Assembly (NCBI RefSeq): GCF_033807715.1
Contig: NC_084587.1
Span: forward strand, 24,466,517-24,530,516
Direction of reading: 5' to 3'
Source: Cololabis saira
Lineage: Eukaryota > Chordata > Actinopteri > Beloniformes > Belonidae
DNA: 64,000 nt
Position 1 is the stretch's first letter. Each line of letters begins with the position of its first letter. Shown piece by piece: positions 11,315 to 20,000 of the stretch. The translations under genes and the position numbers were made by a program. The notes under the pieces are model-generated. The model was not told where the DNA came from. It saw nothing but the letters and a program-made list of their open reading frames with translations, and made no database searches.

Positions 11315-11775
11315 ATTAATGAATGAATGAAGTTTATTCAGTCATTGCAACACAAAACAACACCAAAAAAAACATTGTACACAGCATTAACTTTATAAGC
11401 TTCAAAAATAGCTTTACAAACCACTTTCTTAAATACAACAAAAGAATGACATGTTTCTAAATTTATGTTGGCATCATTCCAGGATTTAACTCCAACGATG
11501 GAGACACATCTCCTTTTCATACCTTTTTTAGCTATTTGTACTGTGAAATTACAGACACCTCTAAGATTGTAACGAGTCTCCTGAATTGAAAAGGACCTCT
11601 GTATTGGGTCAGGGAGCATTTTTGCTTTTGCTTTAAACATAATTTGCATGATTTTAAAATAAAACGAATCATAACATTTAATAACATGAGAATTTAGAAA
11701 AAGTGGATCTGTGTGAGCGTAGTAATCAGCCTTATTGATGATACGTATGGCTCGTTTTTGAAGTATTATTATTGA
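11315..11775 (-). mobile_element. LINE fragment: C-terminal end of reverse transcriptase ORF
   Basis: The minus-strand frame from ~11768 to 11338 reads LQKRAIRIINKADYY, then QIMFKAKAKMLPDPIQ, YNLRG and SWND. This is the typical C-terminal end of fish non-LTR retrotransposon ORF2. The 3' end has a short GAAT-type repeat at ~11318-11330. The element is 5'-truncated with no catalytic domain. It is related to the copy at 43872-44560, which has the matching blocks MFKAKNHSLPDNIQ and YNLRGNLNF. Confidence 0.75.
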
Positions 11776-12092
11776 ATTTAAGGTGGTTTTAAAGGTTTTA
11801 AAGGTTTGAAAGGGTTTAAAGAAATGCGGTTAGCTCCGCCACGCTACTTAGCTGTGAAAGCTAAGAGCTACACGACAGCTGCACTCACTCATTTGCACTC
11901 AATCCCGTTCTGGAAATCCGGTTTCAATCCAAAACAAAACGCCGCGTAGATTTATGTTTTTGACCAGAGCGGCTCTGCCGTCGACCCCAACACGGTTTTG
12001 TAAGTTTGATACTTCAACAAACGAACACAGGACGACAATGTTGTCGTTTCCTGAACACACACTTCCGGTGCTCGGCTGCAGCTGCGCCTGCA

Positions 12093-12276
12093 GCGCCACC
12101 TATAGACATTTATACGTAGACGCCCCATCGAGCTGCTGCGATACGTCAACGCCGCCGCCATATTGGATGTGGCAAGACTGCGCTGTAAACTAATACAAGT
12201 GAATTGACTTATTTTCATAAAGCCTCTTTCTACAAAGAAATGTACGTTTTACGTCTTATTTATTCATTCACACACG
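12093..12276 (-). repeat. Left copy of ~185 bp inverted repeat on the sart1 side
   Basis: This sequence is repeated in inverted orientation at 14701-14881. Shared blocks include CTATAGACAT, TACGTAGACGCC, a CCATATTGGATGTGGCAAGA block, CTGCGCTGTAAACTAATACA, TTGACTTATTTTCATAAAG and CGTCTTATTTATTCATTCAC, with scattered mismatches. It may be the terminal inverted repeat of a large fold-back element or a duplicated promoter module. Relative to its own gene (sart1 here, pcm1 for the other copy) each copy lies upstream in the same orientation. Confidence 0.85.
12154..12164 (-). promoter_or_regulatory. YY1-like site
   Basis: On the minus strand this reads AATATGGCGGC, matching the YY1 consensus AANATGGCGGC. 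It lies ~970 bases upstream of the sart1 start codon inside the left inverted repeat. Binding is inferred from the motif only. Confidence 0.45.
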
Positions 12277-12277
12277 C

Positions 12278-12806
12278 ACTAATATACTTGGGAAACAGTT
12301 AGGCACCAAATATAATATATTTAATTTTCTCAGATGGCAAAAATAAGAACTTAAACGTTACTCCCACATAGGAGTAATTTATGTTATATCAGCTATAGAG
12401 AACAAGGTAGTGCCGAAAAATAGAGAAATATATTTTCTCATCAACAAAGCATATTTTATTTTAATTTTACATAAACATATTTAAAATGTTTCAACTAACA
12501 AAATAACATACTTGAACAATTTTTCAGATTTTTTCAGTTATTTTATTGTCTGAAAAATGTTTCAAATGTAATTTTATTGTCTGAAAAATGGTTCCAATAT
12601 ATTATTTTGTTATTTGAAAAATTTAAAATTTGTTTTGTTGATGAGAAAATAAGTTTCTCTATTTTTCTTATTTTTGTGAGGGGGGATATATATTATTTTT
12701 CGGCACTACCTTGTTCTCTATAGCTGATGTTATTATTATTATTTTTGCCATCTGAGAAAATTAAATATATTATATTTGGTGACTAACTGTTTCCCAAGTA
12801 TATTAG
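12278..12806. mobile_element. Palindromic fold-back element (~529 bp)
   Basis: The left arm (ACTAATATACTTGGGAAACA, ATATTTAATTTTCTCAGATG, AGAACAAGGTAGTGCCG) recurs inverted as the right arm ending at 12806. The arms are nearly identical over ~130 bases, with further pairing (TTGATGAGAAAATA) towards the centre. There is no coding capacity, so it is a MITE-like element. It lies just inside the left ~185 bp inverted repeat, so it may be the inner part of the same element or an insertion into it. Confidence 0.8.
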
Positions 12807-12819
12807 TTTATGTTTATTT

Positions 12820-13138
12820 TTATGTTTATTAAGGATCCCCATTAGCCGACGCACAAACGCCAGGCTAGTCTTCCTGGGGTCCTATTTAAAAAGTACAATA
12901 TAAATAACAATACACAATAACATACAATTCCAGTTACAAAACATACACAGATCCAATTGCAATTAAAAAGAGAAGAAAAGAAGAAAAAGAAAAGAATAAA
13001 TCACAGTTCCCAAAGTGATAACATAACACTATTAACTCTCCAATCTAAAAAATGACTTAACATATTTTTTGAATGATTTCTTGTTTGGAATGCTCCTAAT
13101 ATTTAAAGGAAGAGTGTTCCATGATGAAATTGCTCTAT
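12820..13138 (-). mobile_element. LINE fragment, 3' part (split by transposon at 13141-14440)
   Basis: The minus strand ends with a tail containing GGGGTCCTATTT-type and CTAATGGGGATCCTTAATAA sequence, typical of a fish LINE 3' end. Before it the frame reads SSWNTLPLNIRSIPNKKSF, a reverse-transcriptase C-terminal motif. The upstream remainder lies at 14441-14692, so a DNA transposon has split one LINE copy. The two halves differ by a frameshift, so the copy is dead. Confidence 0.75.
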
Positions 13139-13290
13139 ATAGACCCCTTTCCAGCCTACGTCATCACAGGATGCGCGCGCATTGTTGCGGCAGAAGAGCG
13201 GTAGAAGTTGTATGAGTTTGAATGGAGCGAGGGAAGATTTGTTTCTTAAGTTGCGTTTTTGGAGTTGCAGTAACGTTATAGAAGAACAAC

Positions 13291-13362
13291 ATGTCCACCA
13301 GCTGTTGTGTGTACGGGTGTACAAATCGAAATCCTGAGGAACATACATTTTTTGCAAATGAT
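13291..13362 (+). pseudogene. THAP-domain N-terminal remnant
   Basis: The frame starting at ATG 13291 reads MSTSCCVYGCTNRNPEE, then HTFFAN. It has the C-x(2-4)-C start of a C2CH THAP zinc finger and the typical GCTNR stretch. It then runs into non-coding AT-rich sequence, so only the first part (possibly one exon) survives. It lies within the transposon at 13141-14440. Confidence 0.55.
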
Positions 13363-14124
13363 GATATTGTTATTGTGTGTGCTAGTCTCACAAACCTTAG
13401 TAAAAGTGTTGTTCCGAAAAAATCCTAGAAATAAGGGTTCTGAATAATAACATCAAGTCTTGACATTTTTTTATTTTCTCATCAGTGATTTGGAGCTGTG
13501 ACTATGAATTGAATATCAGCCATTAATGATTTACTTGACTATTAAAATTTTGCTAATAAACTACCGGAGTCATTTGTTTTTTCTCACTGATTGTGTAAAT
13601 GTATTAATTATTTTCTCTTTTTAAAGCTACAAACATCCAACTTCCACAGCTGTAAATATGCTGCACAAATATACATATATTCACTATATGTGTTGTATAT
13701 CAAACTCAGGTATAATTATAGATATATTAATCCCCACAAACCCTCAAATAAAAATAATGAATTTACCTAAAAATAATGAACTAAGTTTTAAAAAACAGTA
13801 TTTTGCATTATATGCCTTTTAATGTTTTTCTTTTTATCATATTAGCGGGAATAGGTTTCTGTAAATTAATGGTGATAATATGAGATGCAGGATGGACAAT
13901 AAAGCTCATATAATTTTTAATTTTTATTTTTTTTTAAATAACTATCAACTTCATTCATTCAGCACAGACAAAGGTACACATGACATGGCTTTCATTCAAA
14001 GGCAATGCTTAATGAAACTCATTAAGAAACAAAGGGGACACAGTAAATTAACAAAAATAATAAGATAAATTAAATAAATATGAAATAATAAAATAACTTA
14101 AAATGTCTAGTGTATAAAATACAT

Positions 14125-14295
14125 TCAGTTGTCATAATTCTTTACAAACTTCAGCTGTGACAGCTGCTGACAGTGTCGCAGCTTCTCCTGAGTGTAAACA
14201 CTAGGTTTCTCAACCAAATACAGATGAATATCCGGCCATTGGACATCGGGCCACTTTGTGATATCTTCCTCCGGGAAAGAAGTTGCTTTCCATCC
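14125..14295 (-). pseudogene. Transposon-borne ORF fragment (possible YqaJ/SWIM-associated N-terminal region)
   Basis: The minus-strand frame reads GWKATSFPEEDITKWPDVQW, then PDIHLYLVEKPSVYTQEKL, and ends at a stop at 14125-14127. The pattern WP-x-V/I-x(3)-DI-x(2)-YL-x-E-x-PSVYT resembles the start of repeat-borne fish proteins that also carry a YqaJ-like nuclease. This is recall and not verified. It points inwards from the right end of the element, opposite to the THAP remnant. Confidence 0.4.
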
Positions 14296-14440
14296 GCCAA
14301 AGTTAGTTTAATAACGTAATTTCCACGATCTTTTTCCATCAATCGGCTGGTGTAAACTGACATGAACTCCGTCTTTCTGCCGCAACAATGCGCGCGCAGC
14401 TTGCCTACGTCATACTTGTTTACAAACACGGAAAGGGGTC

Positions 14441-14692
14441 TATACAACAGTGTTTTTCATTGAATTAGTTCTTGGTCTTGGTTGACGCTGAGTTGAAGCT
14501 CTGGTACTGTAATGATGAACATCTGCACTATAACTAATCTGATTTGAGAAGGCAGTGGGATGCCTGTTATGAATAATGTTTCGAATAAATAATAATAAAC
14601 TGGTAGATAACCTATGATTCACCTTCTGAGACAAGAATGCATTCGGTCAACACTAGATCTATAATAACAATTAAGAGTAAGTCTAGCTGCCC
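14441..14692 (-). mobile_element. LINE fragment, upstream part of the split copy
   Basis: The minus-strand readings include AARLTLNCYYRSS, and SYSADVHHYSTR followed by a stretch ending SMKNTVV. This is the part of a reverse-transcriptase ORF directly upstream of the piece at 12820-13138. The junction at 14440 is the right end of the inserted transposon. Confidence 0.7.
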
Positions 14693-14700
14693 TATTTTGA

Positions 14701-14881
14701 GTGCGTGTGTGAATGAATAGATGAGACGTAAATTTCTTTGTAGAAAGGCGCTTTATGAAAATAAGTCAATTTACTTGTATTAGTTTACAGCGCAGTCTTG
14801 CCACATCCAATATGGCGGCGTCGTTGACGTACGTGCTCAGCGCTCGATCGGGCGTCTACGTATATATGTCTATAGCGCCAC
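14701..14881 (+). repeat. Right copy of ~185 bp inverted repeat on the pcm1 side
   Basis: Inverted match of 12093-12276, with GTGCGTGTGTGAATGAATAG at its inner edge and TCTATAGCGCCACC at its outer edge. It carries the same CCAATATGGCGGCG block and sits at the left edge of the GC-richer pcm1 5' region. Confidence 0.85.
14809..14819 (+). promoter_or_regulatory. YY1-like site, pcm1 side
   Basis: AATATGGCGGC on the plus strand, preceded by CC and followed by G. It is the mirror of the site at 12154-12164 and lies upstream of the presumed pcm1 promoter. Confidence 0.45.
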
Positions 14882-15870
14882 CCAGCGGGTGGGAGGGTTA
14901 AACGCAACAGCCTGCAATCACCTCCATCGGGTTACTGCGTTTTGAGAGCTTGTGCAGACTTTGTTACAAGTGGAATGGCTTCAACCAGACTCGGGGGGGA
15001 TATCTGAAACCTCCACGGAACTACACACGATTCTCCGCAGCGACATTTTGAGCCGCGTCAGACACTGAATGGTATCAGCAACGTTTCTCCTCTCAAATCG
15101 TAACGCTAGCCACATTAGCACGAGCTGTTGAGATAATAACATAACTAAATCCAGGGTGCAGGTTGCTGTGTTTGTATGCAACGCTAGATAACCGTGTATT
15201 AGTATGCAACCTGCATTTAAGCGACATAACGTTGCACTGACTGAAGCGAGACGCTGGCTCGCTGCAACTTTTGTCGACATATTTATTAACTTGGCTCCGC
15301 CGAGCTGCTGGTAGCAGGCTAACTGCAGTTAGCCCCTTACACTGGCAAGCTGGACAACTTTAATGGTTCGTTAGCGTCACGTTATTTTCACAGTTTGAGG
15401 GTTAAAGGCTCATGGTTTCCCAGAGCACTGGTTGATCCGGAGTGGCGGGGTTACTGTGTGTTGTCATGGCGATAGCTCAACGTAAATAGGTCACTAGTGC
15501 TTTTCCAGTACGGCTCTCTGCAATAAATCAGTCAGTCTGTTTGCATCTGCGTTAGGAAAACCTCAAGTGCGAGTGTGAGAATACATTTCCTATCACTTTT
15601 TTTAATGTGGTAAGCGGCTGTAGCTAGAATTGTGTAGTTGAATTGTTAACAGGAGGGAATGTTTTCCATGTTTTCCCGGGAAGCCGAGCGGGCCACACGC
15701 CGCACACACTGACCTGAACTGCAGCTAAAAGCTACAGTCAGTTCAGTCAAAATACTCACACATCTTTAAAGCTGGTTGTGATCGGAGTGTGGCATTGCAC
15801 GAGGTTAAGCTCTCTTGATTTGTGAGTTGAGGAATTTAATGTTTAACGTTGGCGTTTGTTTTGCATTTTA
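14882..15870 (+). promoter_or_regulatory. Probable pcm1 promoter and non-coding first exon
   Basis: This is a CpG-richer stretch than its flanks, upstream of pcm1 on the plus strand. The first coding exon of pcm1 (17054-17166) starts with a splice acceptor only 17 bases before the ATG, so a non-coding exon must lie upstream, most likely here. The exact start site and donor are not resolved from sequence alone. Confidence 0.45.
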
Positions 15871-15872
15871 AT

Positions 15873-16486
15873 AAGGCAAGGCAAATGTATTTATATAGCA
15901 CAATTCAACACAAGGTAATTCAAAGTGCTTTACATTGACATTAAAAGCGGCAAGACATAATTAGACAGTAAATAAGATTGAAAAAATTAAGAATAAGATG
16001 ATAAGAAAAGAAGTAAAATAATAAAAAGCACAAGTTGTTAAAAATAAGGGCAGTAGAGTACAGCAGGTAAGTATTTAATTTAAGAGTACGCTTCATAAAC
16101 GGTAATGTTTTTAGTCCTGATTTAAAGGATCTACAGTTGGAGCAGACCTCAGGTCTACAGGAAGTTTGTTCCACCGGTGAGGAGCAGAATAACTGAACGC
16201 TGCCTCACCTTGCTTGGTTCTGGTTCTTGGGAACCACAACAAACCAGATCCAGATGAACCTCAGGGGTCTGGGAGCTTCATAGGAACTAACAGATCAACC
16301 ATGTATTTTGGTCCAAGACCATTCAGTGCTTTGTAGACCAGCAGTAACATTTTAAACTCTATCCTTTGACTCACTGGAAGCCAGTGTAGTGATTTCATGA
16401 CCGGTGTAATATGGTCCAGTTTCCTGGTGTTTGTAAGGACTCTGGCGGCAGCGTTCTGGATCAGCTGCAGCTGCCTGATAGATTTC
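15873..16486 (-). mobile_element. LINE fragment (reverse transcriptase C-terminal end)
   Basis: Read on the minus strand, broken frames give the typical fish LINE C-terminus: AAAADPERCRQ, then TEWSWTKIHG, YEAPRPLRFIW, VVVPKNQNQAR, and PVEQTSCRPEVCSNCRSFKS. The 3' edge on the minus strand is the AAGGCAAGGCAAATGTATTT end at 15873. Stops and frameshifts make it a dead copy. Confidence 0.7.
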
Positions 16487-16489
16487 TAA

Positions 16490-16736
16490 TAACAATAACA
16501 ACAGTAATTATAATAACACTATCACATGCTGTAACAATGCACCTTCCAACAATAATCACGTCTACCTCATACTGCTGCACCTTTCAGTTTTTTAATTGTA
16601 TATATGTTAATAAGTGCCACATTTGTTTATTTACTGTTTGCTATTTTTAAATCTGGGTACAGTGAATGAAATAACCGGAGTCAAATTCCTTGTCGGGCAA
16701 TGTTCAAACTTGGCCAATAAAGCTGATTCTGATATA
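16490..16736 (+). repeat. Dispersed repeat with (A)ATAAAGCTGATTCTGAT tail
   Basis: It shares ordered blocks with 56617-56814: ATGCTGTAACAATGCACCTT, CTACCTCATACTGCTGCACC, TTATTTACTG-type sequence, and an end in TTGGCCAATAAAGCTGATTC. It looks like a LINE or SINE 3' end in plus orientation. Confidence 0.7.
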
Positions 16737-17070
16737 TAGGAGGATAAATGCACCGTTTATCTTGCGAGGGACTTCCCATCAAAATCACATTACAATTAAG
16801 TTATCTCCATGAGGTTCATTTAACGTCAAATTTGTAATTATGTTCTGAATTCCTTGAAGTTGAATCTCTCGGATTTCAATGTCTTTTTGTGAGGTGTGCT
16901 TGAATTTAGTGAACTTAAGTTACCACTTCTGGATAGTTGAGAGAAAGCAGTTGTCTTGAATCTTGTGTTATTTTGGTTGTACTTGTTTTGATATAGACGG
17001 GTGGATTTTCATCTCTGTGTTGTCACCAGCATTCATTTTGTTTTTGATTTCAGTAAGCTGAGTCGGTGAC

Positions 17071-20000
17071 ATGGCAACAGGAGGCACTCCTTTTGATGGA
17101 AGCTCAGAAGAGTTGCACAACTGGACTGTAGGCAACGGCAGTCTGGAGGACAGACTCAATAACATGGTACGGGCTTGCTTGACTGAAACTACAACTTGAG
17201 CATGTTGCATGTAAATATTCATGTTTTCTTGTTCTGTTGAGAACAAATTGGCTCAGAATTCCAGCTGCAAAGTTGACATTGTTTTTGTAAAACTACTGTC
17301 ACAGTTTATTGATGCTATGTTAAGTATCACGTGTACTGACTGGAAGGTTGCACGTAGTAAACAACAGAGCTAATGTTTCTGTTTTTGAACAGGACTGGGG
17401 TGTGCAGCAAAAGAAAGCAAACCGATCTTCAGAGAAGAACAAGAAAAAGCTTTCTGCTGCTGCGGTGGTGGAAAGCCGCCTGACTAATGATATTTCACCG
17501 GAGTCCACCCCGGGCGCCGGCCGCAGGAGAGCTCGCACCCCTCATTCCTTCCCCCAGATCAAATACACTACCCAAATGTCTGTCCCAGACCAAGCTGAGC
17601 TTGACAAGCTCCGGCAGAGGATCAATTTTACCGACCTGGATGAGGTAAATTGCAGCTATACTTGTTATTTTTCCCCCCCCTCATCAGTATGTTGTTGTCT
17701 GCCAGCAGTCCTCAAACAGAACATTCTTCTTTACACAATCAGCTCCAGGGTCTCCCGGGATCCTTCTTTTTGTGTTCTATCCAGTTTCAGTCGCTGACGG
17801 ATTCAGCTGCTCCAACAGATTATTGTAGATGAAATTACGTTTTCTACAGGAGACTTATAGAATATATGCTAAGTCTTTCTGCAAACAGAAGGAGCAAAGC
17901 TTCTTCAAGTAAAAGGGTCTGCTCTGTCTTTTCTTTAAAGGTACATGTACCCTGCACAATTTCTGAATAGTAGGCTAGGTTGTAGAATAGCCTCATCAGC
18001 TTGCGTTTACAGTACATGATCAGCAAAACAAGAAAATGAATTGCAGTGTGGCAAAAAAAAATAAAAACATTGCTAAAAGAATCAGTGAAGGAGGAAAATG
18101 TTGTGCCAGTAATGGTTAGGGCTGAAGTCAAGTAATATCAAGTTCCTTTAATTAATATAATAATGTATTTTATGTTTCATTTCATTTTGACACAACATTG
18201 AGCCTTTGTTGTCCAAATGAACAACTTTCTGAAGGCTCTTTTCATCCAAATCAGCTAATCCAGGTCTCTCAGGCCTTAGAAGTAACTCACTATTTTACTA
18301 TTCTACCTTTTGTACCAAGGAACATCTGGTGAGAACACTATTGACAATATTGACAAATAAACCGACTTGAATATTGAGTCAACTTCATCTGTAAAGTGGC
18401 TTAAAGAGTTCATCCCAGTTAGTTGGATCAAAGCACACCTGGAAAGGTCCTTCATCTTACTGTTACCAACCTATCGTACTCAGTTGTTTTGGTTACAGGT
18501 AACCTCTTAGTCGCAGGGGAGTCGCATAAGTACAAATATAATCTTCTACTTTCTCTGGCAGAGCATCTGCTCAAGTGTTGGAAAGTTGCAAGCACAGTAG
18601 ACAGAGACGTGTTTGAAATGTTGGAGGATGTTTTGAATGCATTGGAATGTTTCTAGTCTGGCATCAACTGAGTTTATTACATTACATACAACTTATACTA
18701 TAGTACAAGTATACTCTTTAAACATTTGAATAAAAAAAGGTAGCTCTAAATGTGTATTTCATTATTACTCTATTTAAAAACTGTTTGTTTGTGGGTTGTT
18801 TATAAAAAATATCAAATTTTCTCCTCTCAAAATCTTATTTTCATTGGGCTCTGATATCATTATGTTATATCTTGCAGTTGAAATGGTTCATTACCACAGA
18901 GTTGGCATTGAGAAGATTTTGTATCAATGTATTTGCTGGCCAAGGTATCATTGTATATCTGTAATACAGTTATCCACCTGAGATTATTTCCCTGTGTGCA
19001 AGACAGTCTGTAAACAAGAACGTTTGACACAGTGATAAAAATAAAGATGAAAAAAATGAATACTAAAATGTCATGAACATAAACTTTTGCTTTGAACTTC
19101 AATGCTCGAACCTCAAGTAACACCTTGTTGCATCTTCTTTTCCCGTTCAGAGGAGCATCGGCAGTGACTCTCAGGGGCGGGTCACAGCTGCCAACAACCA
19201 GCGGCAGTTAGCCGGAGAAAATAAGAAGCCTTACAATTTCCTGCCTCTGCATGTAAACACTAACAAAAGTAAGGAGCTGCTCCATCCCTCAGCATCTGCC
19301 CCAACCACCCCCGCCATCGCCAAGGAAATGAAGAAGCAGAGCCAAGGACTCAGAGAAACGTTAACCCCCGTGGTTCTTTCAAAAGACTCTCCAAGGCCCA
19401 GTACTGGTGGGAAAGAGAGTCGGCTCTTAATGCAGAGAGAGCATGGAAGAGGAGAGCCAAGAATAGACAGCAGCCAGGTAATATTTGTATGGTTTCTAAG
19501 AAAATTCATGTTTAATTACCACTTTTTATATCGTTTTTTTAAATTAAAACAAGTATGTTGTTTATCCATGCAAAGATGTCAGTGTATTGTTGAGAAACTG
19601 GAAAATTTGACTGTTGGTACAAAAGAGTAAAAAAAAAAAACAGTGTCATCCATCGTCAGACTAATTGTAGTATTGTTTTGACTGTGATACAAATTCTGTG
19701 TTTTAACAACCTTTTCTCCTTTTAGTGATTTGTGGTGGTGATTCATGTTGTTTTCCAGATTATTGTGTAACGTGAGCAAATGTACTTGAAAATACGTCAC
19801 AATGCATCATTGACATTAAAATTGACTACATGACAACAAAAGTCCAATTTTTTAGCTGTATTTTTGCCCCGTACGGCATCTCCAACTAACATCATTTTGG
19901 CAATAAAGTAATCAGCACTGGGGTAATTGTTAACAAGTACAAAGTCAGCTGAAACCACTCGATCATTCTGAGTGAATAATAAAAGCGGAATGACTGTTTA

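Larger units (their letters stand above)
13141..14440. mobile_element. THAP-type DNA transposon, internally decayed (~1.3 kb)
   Basis: The ends are AGACCCCTTTCC and its inverted match GGAAAGGGGTCT, flanked by AT on both sides. The longer sub-terminal repeats GCGCGCGCATTGTTGCGGCAG also pair. Removing the element and one AT rejoins a LINE sequence, so AT is the target duplication. Two convergent coding remnants are inside: a THAP-like N-terminus on the plus strand and a conserved fragment on the minus strand. From memory, a 2-bp AT duplication, a THAP domain and a second YqaJ-type ORF fit the ISL2EU/IS4EU group; that family name is tentative. Confidence 0.8.
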
